Shown: in pieces, positions 22,701 through 33,060 of the stretch
How positions within the stretch are numbered: position 1 is the first letter of the stretch
Layout: every line of letters starts with the position of its first letter
NCBI GenBank assembly: GCA_905250125.1
Contig: CAJNOL010000281.1
Location: forward strand, 1-64,000
Length of the DNA stretch: 64,000 nt
Reading direction: 5' to 3'
From: Rotaria sordida
Taxonomy: Eukaryota; Rotifera; Eurotatoria; Philodinida; Philodinidae
Position numbers and translations under genes: made by a program
Notes under the pieces: model-generated
The model's input: the letters and a program-made list of their open reading frames with translations, nothing else
The model's database searches: none
Told to the model about the DNA's origin: nothing

Positions 22701-25600
22701 TCATTTATTGATTTTTTTGGCCATAGACTATTAGTAAAGAAATCACTCGGTCTTATTGTTGATAAATAATGTTTTGAATGTTGAAATTCTGCATCTGTAC
22801 ATCCAATAAATCTATCTGTAATTCTAAGTGTATTAAATAAATGTGAAAAACTTTTTATCTATATAGAACAAAAAAAAAAAATTTTTTTTCATATTCAAAT
22901 TTTTTTTTTACTTCAATAAATGAAAATTTTGTTATTGCATACAAATGTGTTATAATGTCATTATCAATATAATGAGAAAGTAAATCTGTTACTTCTTCAT
23001 TTAACCATTGATCAAATTTTTTTATTAAATTTCGATTTAATAACATTATTTCATACATATTTAAACGAGAATATGGTAATATATAAAGTTGTTCACCATT
23101 TATTGATGATGATGAATACCATGATTTTAAATCTGTTGATCGTTTATTTCCATTTGAAAATTGATTTTGTTGATGAATACGTACATCTGAATCGTCATTA
23201 AATGTATCATTAATATGACGATAATTTGCTTTAATAAATATTCCTGATGCAACAACATAAGATTGACGATTTTGAAATTTATTAATTGAACGAATTTCTT
23301 GTCCATTAAGAGAATAAACATGTTGAATACCACCACTTGGTAATGTTAGTTTTGGTTGTCGATTAAGATAATTAAGAAATGCTTCCCAAGATTTGATTTC
23401 TAAACCATTTATTGCAACTTTAACACCTGGATGATATGCATCACCATTACGAAAAAATCGAACTAAAATACCTTGAACTGCCCGACGATCAATCGAAGGA
23501 AGAGCTGCCATTGGTCGAACTAGTTAACAAGAATTAAAGATTATTTACTAATAGTTTAATCATTCTTTTTATTATTGATAGAGTTTTTTGGTTACTATTT
23601 TATTTGTTTAGAAGAAAAAAAACTTTGATGCTGATTGAAAATACAAAAAAAAATATATAGAAATTTTGATTTAATCTTCTAAAGAAATATTCTTGAACTA
23701 TCTTGAAACATAGCGGTTCTCATTTTATAGATGCTAAATTTTGATACATTCAATTTAACCTTTCAAATAATACTGATTTAAGATTATTTGTATAGAATTT
23801 CTACATCTTCCAAAAAACAACAACTACTAAGAAAGTATTCTAAGTTACATAAGTGAAAGTGAAAAAAAACAACAGTTTTGTATGTCCTTAGTTCTGAGAT
23901 CTGCATATAAAAGAATGTTCTTTCTATTAACGAGTCAAAACCATTCATTTAGCTTTTATATGTATTCGAAGAATTATACAGATTATTTTAAAAAAGTCGT
24001 TTTAATTTTAGAAACGAAATCGGACCTACGAAATAAAACTGTTAGCATAATTAAAATGTGAAACACGATGTAACTTCGCATGTAAATTGTTTTATTCGAT
24101 CGATTTTAAGACACATCCCTTCATCATTCTTTTACGAAAGCCTTCAGAGATGCATGAGGAAAGTAGTTCATATATTATAACGAGATGATGTTATTGATCG
24201 TATATCAAAAACGTCTGTTATGAGCCATTTCTAACGTATCTGTAACCAGTCTGTCGGAGGTGGATGCAAATTTCTATCATATATACTTCAACACTCCTTT
24301 TAGATCGTGTTTTACAAAAGACTAATGTGAATACAACATTTTAATTAAGACTAGGATTACGACTAGAAAACTTTTTATCGGAATCGGAATTTGAAAAAGT
24401 GATTTTGTAGATTTCTAGTGATGATAATATTACATAAGGCAGTCAAAAAGTAGTAAGAGAGCGATAGAAAAATAGGTCTTATCGAAATTTTATTATTATA
24501 ATATTTAGTTGAAGTATAATCAAATAGCATAGAAAACTAGAGCATTCTTTTCTCTATCAGACTATATAGAAAGAAAGTTTCTTACAATTTTTTATAAGGA
24601 ATTACAGTACTACTCTCATTACTTTTTGACTGTTCTATGTAGATTCTAGTAGAAAAATTATGAAAACTTTTACATATGTCAAGTTTTCTTTTGTTATTTA
24701 TTGACGTCATTGACACTACCTAATGAATGCTTCAAAACAAAATGATATAGTTCTGATAAAATTCTTTTTTGTATAAATGTCGGTTAGAATATGTTTTTGA
24801 AAATTATGACGAGTAGTTTTCTTCATCATACTTAATTCTATTTGAATAATAATGTTTTATGTGGACTTCAGATATTAATTTTCTTATTCTATTCTAATTA
24901 AAATTCACTTGACTAATTTTTTTTTTTACCAAAATTGAACAATAAAAATTTACTAAGATAACAACAATATATAGAGAATACTAATATTGATAAAATACTC
25001 ATTACCTTCAAATGTTCTCTAAGTCATTAATAGATTACATTTACTCTTTAATTTTTGATGACAATAGACTTTTTCAATGACGACAATATTGTAATTAAAA
25101 AAAATAGAGAATAAAAGAATCTTCTTGAAAATTAATAGAACGTTCTTCTTCCCTAAAAATAATGGACTTTGTCAGTAAATAGAATAGACTTGTAGATAAA
25201 ATATTTCTAGTCATATTTTATCGTTGATAATAACTGTATGCGATAGCTGTTAAGAATTTTTCGATCGAAAAGTAAATAGTCTTGGTTTTTTTTTATACTA
25301 ACGTGTTTTTATTGAAGAATTCCGTTGAAGTGATGGTGATTTATTATCTGTAATAACCATAGATTTTGATAATTTTTTTGAATTTTGAATTTTTGGTTTT
25401 TGACTAAATTGTTTTGGTTTTGTAATATATTTTAAATCTTGTGATTGTTCATCTTCATTATCAATTATCGATGATGACATATGATCATCAAAGTTATTTT
25501 GTTCTACACTATTATTCATTGAATGTCTTTGTTCAGATAAACTTTGTCGAAGTTGAAAATCATCATTATCATCAAATCTATTCGTTTCAGCAGCAGACAT
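16766..25600 (-). CDS. DCX-EMAP: Doublecortin-EMAP protein (DCX + HELP + WD40)
   Basis: Seventeen reverse-strand exons join in phase to 957 residues: 25600-25303, 23519-22912, 22858-22675, 22613-22589, 22525-22373, 21110-20843, 20521-20372, 20304-20167, 19166-19056, 18990-18865, 18806-18675, 18617-18458, 18398-18298, 18241-18151, 18092-18000, 17064-16958 and 16894-16766. After a polar N-terminus, residues about 110-195 are a doublecortin domain (VRFFRNGDAYHPGVKVAING). Near residue 370 WIHGYDG matches the HELP motif of EMAP/EML proteins (WVYGYRG type). The rest is a run of WD-like blades (VWCLINNEP, LFKWNNQTRS, GHTSPSICICS) forming the tandem propeller. The Drosophila homologue acts in ciliated mechanoreceptors and binds microtubules. 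Introns 1, 5, 8 and 15 are large (0.9-1.8 kb) and hold repeats. The start codon at 25600 is the first Met after upstream intron-like sequence, so an additional 5' exon is possible. Confidence 0.85.
19405..19485 (-). repeat. Interspersed repeat shared with 36848-36935
   Basis: Read on the reverse strand, this piece of the 1-kb intron 8 carries TTGTATTAGTATAATAAGGC, then TAAAGAA-ACATATGAGTT and a CCAAA block, in the same order and spacing as the forward strand at 36848-36935 in a RanBPM intron. It is an old dispersed element of unknown class. Confidence 0.65.
21291..22131. mobile_element. MITE with long inverted repeats and TA duplication, DCX-EMAP intron 5
   Basis: The left arm starts GTGCTTGCGGGTATTTTTGA and the right arm, inverted, starts ATGCTTGTGGGTATTTTTGA. 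They stay alike for about 170 bp, including the shared TAATTCAAGAAT and CTGCAGTTTTCAT blocks. TA flanks the element at 21289-21290 and 22132-22133. There is no transposase. It is probably Tc1/mariner-type and explains most of the 1,262-nt intron. The 93-codon reverse frame at 21773-22054 lies within the right arm and inner region and is not a gene. Confidence 0.82.
24100..24330. repeat. Interspersed repeat (AGTAGTTCAYATATTATAACGAG family)
   Basis: In intron 1 of DCX-EMAP, a block with GAAAGTAGTTCATATATTAT then AACGAGATG and GATCGTAT is shared with 45466-45535. A looser version (AGAGATGCA, GGAAGTAG, GATCGTA, TGATAAGCC) is at 42570-42660. Its 3' part, with TTTTAGATCGTGTTTT, resembles 12300-12370. 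The class is unknown. Confidence 0.55.
24437..24635. mobile_element. 199-bp mariner-type MITE, DCX-EMAP intron 1
   Basis: The ends are CAGTCAAAAAGTAGTAAGAG and, inverted, CAGTCAAAAAGTAATGAGAG, with AGG or GAA outside them and TA on both flanks (24435-24436 and 24636-24637). CAGTCAAAAAGT-like ends are typical of mariner relatives. There is no coding capacity. Confidence 0.78.
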
Positions 25601-26502
25601 TACCGTAGATTCACGTTTGATTAATGTATATGTTAGTAATGATGAAAAAATAAAATAAAAATGAAAATTACTCAAGAATGCTTATTTTTATTGCTACCAA
25701 CATGTTTGTCATTATTTAGATAACAAATTTTTTGTTTCTTTGGAAACTAAATAAAGGTGAAAGAAAATGGTATTGTTAAATAATATGATTAAAACATTTT
25801 ACAAACGCCTTAAATAACAAAAAAAAAATGAAAGAGAAAAAAGAAAATGAGAGATATAAGGAAATACAAAAAAAAAACTAATTTTAATATGAGTGTGTTC
25901 AATTGTTAATGAGTATTTTTTCTATTATATCGTGAAATATTTTATAAAAACTTAGGTAGTTAAGAAAAATAAAACAAAAAAAATATATATAATTCGAATA
26001 TGATATATGATCTATTTCTTCTGATCTTTCAATATTGAATCTTCAATACTTAATTAAATAATGCATAAATATATTTGCATCCAAGATTGCACATTTTAAA
26101 TGACATAACCTTGTTTTCTAAGAAAAATAATCTTTTATGTTGTGATGTTTTCTACATTGAAAAGATAGGGTCTGGAAACGGAAATTTACCTGTCTTTAAC
26201 ATAGTTGTCATATGGTACAAATGACTGCGTAGGATAACAAAAACAAAGGCACCTATGCATTAAGATTATTCAAATTAACCAAATAGTAATATCCCAAGAT
26301 GCAAAATACGATCGTAATACTGAGCCATGTGACCAATTAATGAATGCATCAATGTTCTATACATTAAGCTATGATATAATAATTATTAAGAGTTAGAGAA
26401 TGAGATTGAACATAAGATTATGATAAAGTGATATTAATTATTTTTTGTACAATAGAAATAGCACTAATATAACAAATTGTATTGATTTCTATGATATCTT
26501 AA
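25601..26502. other. AT-rich DNA upstream of DCX-EMAP
   Basis: The first few hundred bases should contain the DCX-EMAP 5' UTR and promoter, but no named element is visible. The open frame extending to 25675 upstream of the chosen start is hydrophobic, Phe-rich and probably intron or leader. Beyond this I see nothing. Confidence 0.45.
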
Positions 26503-27249
26503 CCCTCGGATGGTATTCTCATTTTATCACACAAACGGTATTTTGTGGATCCAGTTGGACCCACATGTAAATGACTTAGGAGAGTTTGATTTTTTTTTGT
26601 CTAGTTTGCGCTAGATATGATGAATTAAAGCTTATATCATGATTTTTATCAAAGTGCGGATACGTTAATATGATTGTGATGTGTGAGGATGATTACATTT
26701 TTAAAAAAGTTTTTGAGAACGGATTATGATAAAATTACGGCTTTACAAAGTTATCGAATGAACAATGTATATGACTATAGTATGGCCACTTATATTAAAA
26801 GTTCTGTACTTGAACAACTTTTGAAGTTTTGAGGCTAGTTGCTTTCAATGGGAGAAACTCGAGTATGATTGTCGTGACCATGACCAAAGTCGATGGCAGA
26901 AATATCTCGACCAAAATATAAGAAAATTCATCAGACAAAGATAAAAAACACACGATTCACTATTGGTAGTGTTGGAGTAACAAATTATAGGCAAAAGACA
27001 ATAGAAGGCAGATGTAATATGAATAAAAAAACATCTATATAATACCAAAGGTGGTAGCGGGTCCATGCAGATCCACATTTCAGTTTCTTACTGGTAAGAG
27101 TTTTGTACGAAATTTGATACAGCACTTGTGTATCGTTAGAAGACTAACGATTAGTGGAAAGACGGTTGTGAAAAGGATAGATCTTTAAGTAGGAAAAAAC
27201 GAAAAACAGTGTTGTGGGTCTCGTCGGACCCACAAAAACCGTAGAAGAG
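26503..27249. mobile_element. piggyBac-like non-autonomous element, TTAA flanks
   Basis: TTAA flanks both ends (26499-26502 and 27250-27253). The left end begins CCCTCGGATGG and carries ACGGTATTTTGTGG then TCCAGTTGGACCCAC. The inverted right end begins CTCTTCTACGG and carries ACGGTTTTTGTGGGTCC then GACGAGACCCAC. Each end thus holds a GTGG(G/A)TCC...GGACCCAC small palindrome. TTAA targets are characteristic of piggyBac. The inner 600 bp has no recognisable transposase. The end repeats have diverged, with an extra 25 bp in the left copy. Confidence 0.68.
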
Positions 27250-27253
27250 TTAA

Positions 27254-28759
27254 TAAATCAATATATTATATAAGTGAATTGTAACTTTTTGGTACGATTG
27301 AAATTTTAGCTGTATTTGTCTAATCATTTTTGTTCTCGTTGACCGATTTGAACAATTTTTTTCATACGTTGCTTTACTTTGAGTGTCCCACACTCACATC
27401 AAATTTTAGTTATCTAACTCATATGCTCGCTGACTTTCAAGAGAAATATTACAAAAAATTGTCATTTTTTTTCGTGACATGTGCAAAGAAAAGAAAATTT
27501 TTTGGCTATAATAAAACAGAAGAAAAAGGATGTAAATAGTCCCGTTTATGCAGCGTTTGACGCTCTATCATAATATGTAATTAATTTAAACTTAAATTCA
27601 GGTTTTCGTGTGAGAGAGCTGGCAGATCGCAGATCATACGAGAAGAGAGGTAACTCTTGTAGTAATAAACTAGCGAGAAGATCTTGTCTCTTATCAGCTT
27701 TGTTTCAGAGAAAAAATAACGGAACTTTCAAAAAAATGTTGATTATACTTATTTTGTAGAGTGACATTTTGAAAATTGCCTGCTTTATAACTTTTTAATG
27801 AATCGTTCGATTTGACTCAAATTTTTAAAAGAAGGTGTAAAATAAAAAGTTATATAAGTAATGAAAAATTCAGTTCTTGATCTTATACTTTTAACATAGA
27901 GTATAATAAAATATACTACTCAGAATTTGTTTAGGTCTACTTTCAGTTTTTCCAGTCAATCATATCAAAAAGTTGCAATTTACTCATATATATAAAATAA
28001 AAGTTTTATTTCAAACATGAAGAAAAACCGAATAGTTCTGAAGTTCAAGTTTTTTTATCTCAAATATTGAAACTTCGAGTATAAAATTTCTAAAATCAAT
28101 ATACTACTCTATTTGTAATCTCAGATCATAAATAGAATTTAAGAATTCAACATATAGCAAGAGTGTTTCATTGACGTTGGAAATTGAAAATAAAGTTTTA
28201 AAAAAAGTATGAAAAAACAAAAGCCAATATAATTATAATATTGAAACGATTGAAAAATTTCTGTAGAAAAATCACTAACATTTGCACATATAAACCGAAC
28301 TTCATTGGACAAATGTAGCATATTCAAAATGAAGTTTTACATAACAAAAAAATTGGTTTTATGAAACGAATGGCTGCTCTATGTCAAGTCACCTCATGCG
28401 TCTATCTAATATCTTACTTAATGCAGGTTAATACCTAGATGTGCCTATATACATATCTCAATCCTGTCAGTCTAGGATCAATTCTCAATGAACGTTGCTT
28501 GTTTTTGTTTGTGTGTAGTTCATAGTAAGTTACGAGGAAATTTTTTATTTCGATTTAGGGGAAAAAAAGACATGAATAAATAATAATTGCGCGTTTTTAA
28601 ATAAGATCTTTTAGATTAATCATTATTTTCGATTATATGAAATTCATACGTTCGGTTTTTTGTTTTCTTGGATTCTTTTAGCAAATGAAACGATACAAAA
28701 TTCATTTCATCAATCGAAAACATACTTTAATACTTTGAATTATCTATATATCATCATCG
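27254..28759. other. Gene-free AT-rich region
   Basis: Only chance ORFs of 60-70 codons are present. No inverted-repeat element with clear ends was found. The last 100-150 bases before 28760 should hold the promoter of the small ORF. Confidence 0.45.
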
Positions 28760-29140
28760 ATGGGTGTATGTCATTGTCATAAAAAAGGTGAATATTTTTC
28801 AATAAATGATCTCAATGGTATAGATAAATATTATTCATTAATGTCAAAACGAAAAGCAGATATTTTCATGTGGCTTATAGATTCCAAAGGTCCATGGGAA
28901 ACACCAGAATCATTTTTTAATTTTAAACAAAGTGATATTAAAAAAAGTCCTGTAAAGGTATCGAACAAAGATGAAATACAAATTTGTATATCAAAGTCAA
29001 AACCGATTATAAATAGTGATGTGCATGTTGATCAAAAGGAAATATGCATGAAATTGAATTCTACTAATGCACATTTGCCGATTGTTACTTCTATTGATAT
29101 TAATAAAAAATCTTTATTAGATTCGCCAAGTGATTGGTAA
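28760..29140 (+). CDS. Small hypothetical protein, 126 aa, possible N-myristoylation
   Basis: A single open frame uses host-like A/T-ending codons and starts MGVCHCHKKGEY. I do not recognise it. Gly2 followed by Cys4 and Cys6 and a basic stretch would suit N-myristoylation plus palmitoylation and membrane attachment, but the position-6 residue (Cys rather than Ser/Thr) is not ideal. The rest is polar, with a WLIDSKGPWETPESFFNF segment that could be a short linear motif, and no predicted domain. The end reads TGGTAATATT. The stop could instead be a GTAATA splice donor, in which case the protein continues, but I saw no clear downstream exon. It stands alone in a repeat-rich region. Confidence 0.5.
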   Translation: MGVCHCHKKGEYFSINDLNGIDKYYSLMSKRKADIFMWLIDSKGPWETPESFFNFKQSDIKKSPVKVSNKDEIQICISKSKPIINSDVHVDQKEICMKLNSTNAHLPIVTSIDINKKSLLDSPSDW

Positions 29141-29586
29141 TATTCGTAAAAATAGGCGAAATCTCGAGTATTTCACGATAATTTAATAATGATTTCTTTA
29201 TTTGTAATATAATATCTGCGATAAAGATTTAACTTTCATTAGTATATGTTTTTAAGAAGTTTTACTACAGCTTTGGTTTTCTTTACTTATTCAATGTCAT
29301 CGTCACTTTTACATTCAATAAAAAAACAAACTTTGTCTTATGTTCTACTTTCGTCAACAAACATCATCGTTAATTTCCGAAAGTTGTCGTTCTCGAAAGA
29401 AAAAACTAAAGATCAATACCTTTATCTCTCTTTATTTGCTTGATAAAAAAAATGTGCATACACACACACTCACCGTATCATTTGGTTTTTAGTTAAAAAT
29501 AGAGTAAAATTATAAATCGATTACTTTCAGACAACTGAAGCAATTGAAAATCGAACAATAACTATTGAAGCACTTTTTCTCGGTGA
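29141..29586. other. Non-coding AT-rich stretch
   Basis: A 65-codon frame at 29246-29443 is Phe/Leu/Ser-rich with no domain and is probably chance. A short CA run sits at 29458-29470. Nothing else is supported. Confidence 0.4.
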
Positions 29587-29651
29587 AAAGTAAGGGTGTG
29601 GGTGGGTGTGTGAGTGTGGGTGTGGGTGGGTGTGGGGTGTGGGTGTGGGTT
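29587..29651 (+). repeat. Degenerate TGTGGG/GTGTGGGTG tract (telomere-like)
   Basis: Sixty-five bases consist almost only of GTGTGGGTG and TGTGGG units, for example GGTGTGGGTGGGTGTG, then GTGTGGGTGTGGGTGGG. TGTGGG is the reported telomere repeat of the bdelloid Adineta vaga. This could be an interstitial telomeric remnant or just a GT-rich minisatellite. Confidence 0.6.
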
Positions 29652-29679
29652 TCTTCTCATCATACCCACATCCGCCCCG

Positions 29680-29965
29680 ATACAAAGTGGTACAAGGTTG
29701 TACATGGTGATATAAAGTGATACATGGATTCTAGAATTCTAGGTTTTTCCAGGGTATATATGTTATTATATCGATACATGGACTCGATACAAGGTGGTAC
29801 AAGGTAGTACAAGGTAATACAAGGTGGTACATGAATTCTGGAATTCTAGGTTTTTCCAGGGTATATATGTTATTGTGTCGATACATGAACTCGATACAAG
29901 GTGGTACAAGGTAGTACATAGTCAGCTGTGAACTGCGTGGTACAAGTTGTACTCGTACTTGTGCA
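29680..29965. repeat. GGTACAAGGT tandem repeats within a 107-bp duplication
   Basis: Short units GGTACAAGGT/A repeat throughout. A longer unit starting TACATG(G)ATTCT, containing TTCTAGGTTTTTCCAGGG and TATATATGTTAT, occurs at 29721 and again at 29828, so the longer period is 107 bp. The reverse frame of 62 codons over it (29731-29919) is just this repeat. The same GGTACAA word is also prominent at 5603-5695. Confidence 0.8.
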
Positions 29966-29984
29966 GCCCTCTTCGTAACATTAT

Positions 29985-30387
29985 TGTCGATAAATTTAAA
30001 CCACCACCACTAAAATTGACCTGATCTAAAACTATACCTTCTAAATTTTTTTCGTTTTCACGTGTTGTATGTGTATCAAATATACTTGTATAGCGTCGTA
30101 AAATAGTAGCACCATATAAAAATTGTATAACTAATTGTTTCTTGTCTAAATCAAGTTGTCGTAAAATAGTAGATGTTAATGCACATGTTACTATCTATTA
30201 TTGTCCTTCAAATTAAACTGGGCTATATAGAATAATATCCCATATTTTTAACATCATTACTAAAGATAGTTTCATTTGCTAGATAACGAGCTTGTTGTTC
30301 ATCATTGTCACGTTGTAATTGACTAATGTTTAAAACATTTTCTCGATTTTTTCTGCTGATATCCATGTCATTTTTCTGTATTGGCAT
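29985..30387 (-). pseudogene. Pentapeptide-repeat-type protein fragment, broken
   Basis: Reverse-strand reading from an ATG at 30387 gives a helical, polar start (MPIQKNDMDISRKNRENVLN...) that ends at a TAG (30225-30223). After a break the frame resumes near 30200 with ALTSTILRQLDLDKKQLVIQ, then FLYGATILRR and LEGIVLDQVNFSGGGLNLS. The order coiled region, ILRQLD..KK..IQFLY, then (A/G)(V/N)(L/F)xx repeats resembles a gene family abundant in bdelloid rotifers whose proteins end in pentapeptide repeats. Here the repeats are cut off by the GTACAA array. Function is unknown even in intact relatives. The family assignment is from memory of such sequences, so moderate confidence. Confidence 0.5.
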
Positions 30388-30389
30388 TG

Positions 30390-30965
30390 TGATATAGGGG
30401 AACAGTTTTTCCGAAGCTAATTAATTTTTCACTGGAAGAGTAATTCAAAGAGAATTTAGTTAGGTAATTGAAAAAAGTTAGTAACTATAATTTGACAAAG
30501 TTTTAAGAAACAGTCTCTGGTCGATCATGTAGGTCCTTATAAATTGACATTCAGCTCGTTTTTCTATTTAATGTACTTTGAGAGGTTTGAGTTGAACTGT
30601 TTTTAGACTTCATCAAATTTCATGCAATCAACTATACATATGCACCTATTACTCATCGAAGTTATTATACATATCTTACTTACTTATCAGTGAAATCTAG
30701 GGTTCGTTACTGCTAACTATCGTATCTTCTTGAATTTAGAACATGTTTGACTGGCCTTGAATGAGTTATATTAGTATATCCAGAACTTTTAGGCAGTACA
30801 CGTATTACGATATTATCACAGACCGGAAATTATTCAGAAGCAAAAACCTATTTTAGCACTGGTCAGTCTAAATGAAAACTAGAAAGTTATGCTTGCTTGG
30901 TTTCTAAATCTTAGGACGGCTTCCATTCTATGAATCAATAGAGTATCCCTGCATACACCGCCACG
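30390..30965. other. Non-coding DNA upstream of the pentapeptide fragment
   Basis: No gene or clear repeat was found in this stretch. Confidence 0.4.
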
Positions 30966-30972
30966 ATTCACG

Positions 30973-31373
30973 ATGAAGTATTCCCAACTGTCAAATCGCT
31001 TTTTGATCGAGTATATGCTCAAACGATAGACTTCAATGAGCTATTAAACGCTCTACAAGAGTTTGATTATTCAGGCTTCCTAAGCAGAGATATACGATTA
31101 TTACTAATATCAGTTTTGCTGGTTGTACTACTTTACTAATATATTTGATATTTTCACTAAACATGCTTCAATAAGAAACATTGATTTACCTTCAAACTCT
31201 GGAATCTTAACCACCATTGAGTGTCTTAGTGAGATATTAGTAATAATCGTATATATCTGCTGAGGAAGCCTGGAAAACCAAACCCTTGTAGAGCGTTTAA
31301 TAGCTCATTAAGAACTATCGTTTGAACATATACTCGATCAAAAAGCGATTTTCACAGTTGGAGATATTTCCCC
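30973..31373. mobile_element. 400-bp foldback/MITE with ~140-bp inverted arms
   Basis: The left arm (about 30975-31112) and right arm (31229-31372) are inverted copies sharing AATCGCTTTTTGATCGAGTA, AATGAGCTATTAAACGCTCT and CGATTATTACTAATATC. The spacer is about 115 bp. There is no coding capacity and no clear target duplication. The arms differ at about one base in ten, so the insertion is not recent. Confidence 0.75.
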
Positions 31374-31998
31374 GACAGTTTCTGAAATTTGTTTTACCTA
31401 TTTGTTTTTTTGTTGAAAAACTTCTCAGTAACGTCTCTTTACTTAGAGAAACAACAGTTAGCTACAACCATTAAACAGACAAAACTTCCATGTAACAGCG
31501 GTGCTCGTCCAGCATGTTATAACTATTCAATTTTTATGCAACATCTTATAAGCAAATCTTATCAGTTCAATAACTTTATTACAGTTCGATAAGTAACTAT
31601 ACTTCTAACAAATCTTCTCAGAACCTTTCATCAAACATACAATAAAGAATCATTTCGATACACATTAAATATCTCCGTTACAATAAATGAAATAGCTTAA
31701 CGTACACTGGATTTTAATTATTCATTATTACCAGGTTTTGTGACTAAAATGATTTACAACATCTACTATAGTCAAATTCAGAACAATTGTGAATAAAACT
31801 TTTGGTAAATGTATATGCGATGTTTACGTTTTCATTATTAGTCTTTGTTATATTACTGATTTCCATTCTAATTGAGCAGAATAGTTGAATAGAATCATTA
31901 TCCAATATCTATGTCTGTTCTTTGATCTTGGCTATTCTGATGAATTCTTCTACACAAATCCCCAAATAAAATGAATACTTGAACGGAACTATCATGAA
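31374..31998. other. Non-coding DNA before the tandem array
   Basis: A 67-codon frame at 31389-31592 has no domain and is not convincing. Nothing else is supported. Confidence 0.4.
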
Positions 31999-33060
31999 AA
32001 ATTTCAATGTATCATACAATCAATCATCACTTGATGAATCTCACTGTCTTGTCTTCAAAATGAAATGAATAAATGAATAGAAGTATTATCAGAAATATTC
32101 ATTTGCCATGTGATCTTGCATCATCAAATCATCCGTCCTTTCTTATCTTCAACATGAAATAAATAACTGCGCAGAAGGATTTTCAAAGTTATTTATTCAT
32201 TGGTTGATCTTGAATCATCTAATCAATTGTGTTTCCTTGTCTTCGAAATGAATTCAATAAATAAATAGAAATATTCTCAAAAATATTCATTTGTTCTGTA
32301 ATCTTAAATCATTTGATCAATAGTACTTTCTTATCTTTGACATGCAATAAAGAAGTGAATAGTAATATTTTCAAAAATATTCATTCGCTATATGATATTG
32401 GATCCTTTGATAAGTCTCACTTTCTTGTCTTCGAAATGAGACGAACAACTAAATAGAAGTATTTTCAGAAGTATTCATTTGCTATGTGATTTTGGCTGAT
32501 CTAATAAATTTCGTTTTCTTTTCTTTGCAATGCAAATGAATAGATGAATAGAACTATGATGCGAAATATTCATTTGTTATGTCAACTTGAATCATCTGAT
32601 GAAGCTCACTTTTTTGTATTCGAAATAAAATGAATAATTAAACAGAACTATGGTATGATGTATTCATTGTCGTGCGAGCTTGTATCATCGGATGGAATTT
32701 TGCTTGCTTGACGTCAAAATCAAATGAATTAGTGAACAGAAGTATTGGTGATAATATTCATTTGTCATGTGATTTTGGATCATAAGATGCACTTTACTCT
32801 CTCGTTTTTGAAACCAAATGGATTGGTAGACAGAAGTATGATGAAAAATATTCAATTGTGATGTAATCTTATATTATCTAGTTATGGTCGTTTTCTTTTT
32901 TCCGAAATGAACAAAACATCTGAACTGATTTATTGGAATAATATGATTCGGTTCTTTTAAGTTTATTTTGCTGATATTCTATGTTGAAGCATTTAATTCA
33001 GATGACTAAGTTAGTGAATAGAACAAGTATCAAAGATATTCATTGATCATAGGATGATTA
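31999..33060 (+). repeat. Diverged 94-bp tandem array, ~11 units
   Basis: Units begin with ATTCATTTG(CTATGTGAT) and carry TTGGATCATCTGATGAATCT, TCTTGTCTTCGAAATGA and AATGAATAGAAGTATTTTC. Starts of the ATTCAT core fall at about 31999, 32097, 32195, 32285, 32379, 32473, 32568, 32662, 32756, 32850 and, after a poor unit, 33038, so spacing is mostly 94-98 bp. Units differ by 15-30 percent, so the array is old or under weak homogenisation. There is no coding frame across the units. It sits alone in a 5-kb gene-free interval. Confidence 0.82.

Noticed and set aside
26845..27078. 77-codon reverse frame as a piggyBac transposase remnant
   Set aside because: I could not match it to any transposase motif, and codon use is not gene-like.
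29731..29919. 62-codon reverse frame with repeated YHLV words
   Set aside because: The protein repeats are just the GTACAA/107-bp DNA repeats.
31999..33060. CRISPR-like array
   Set aside because: The units are diverged 94-bp tandem copies without identical short repeats or unique spacers, in a eukaryotic sequence.
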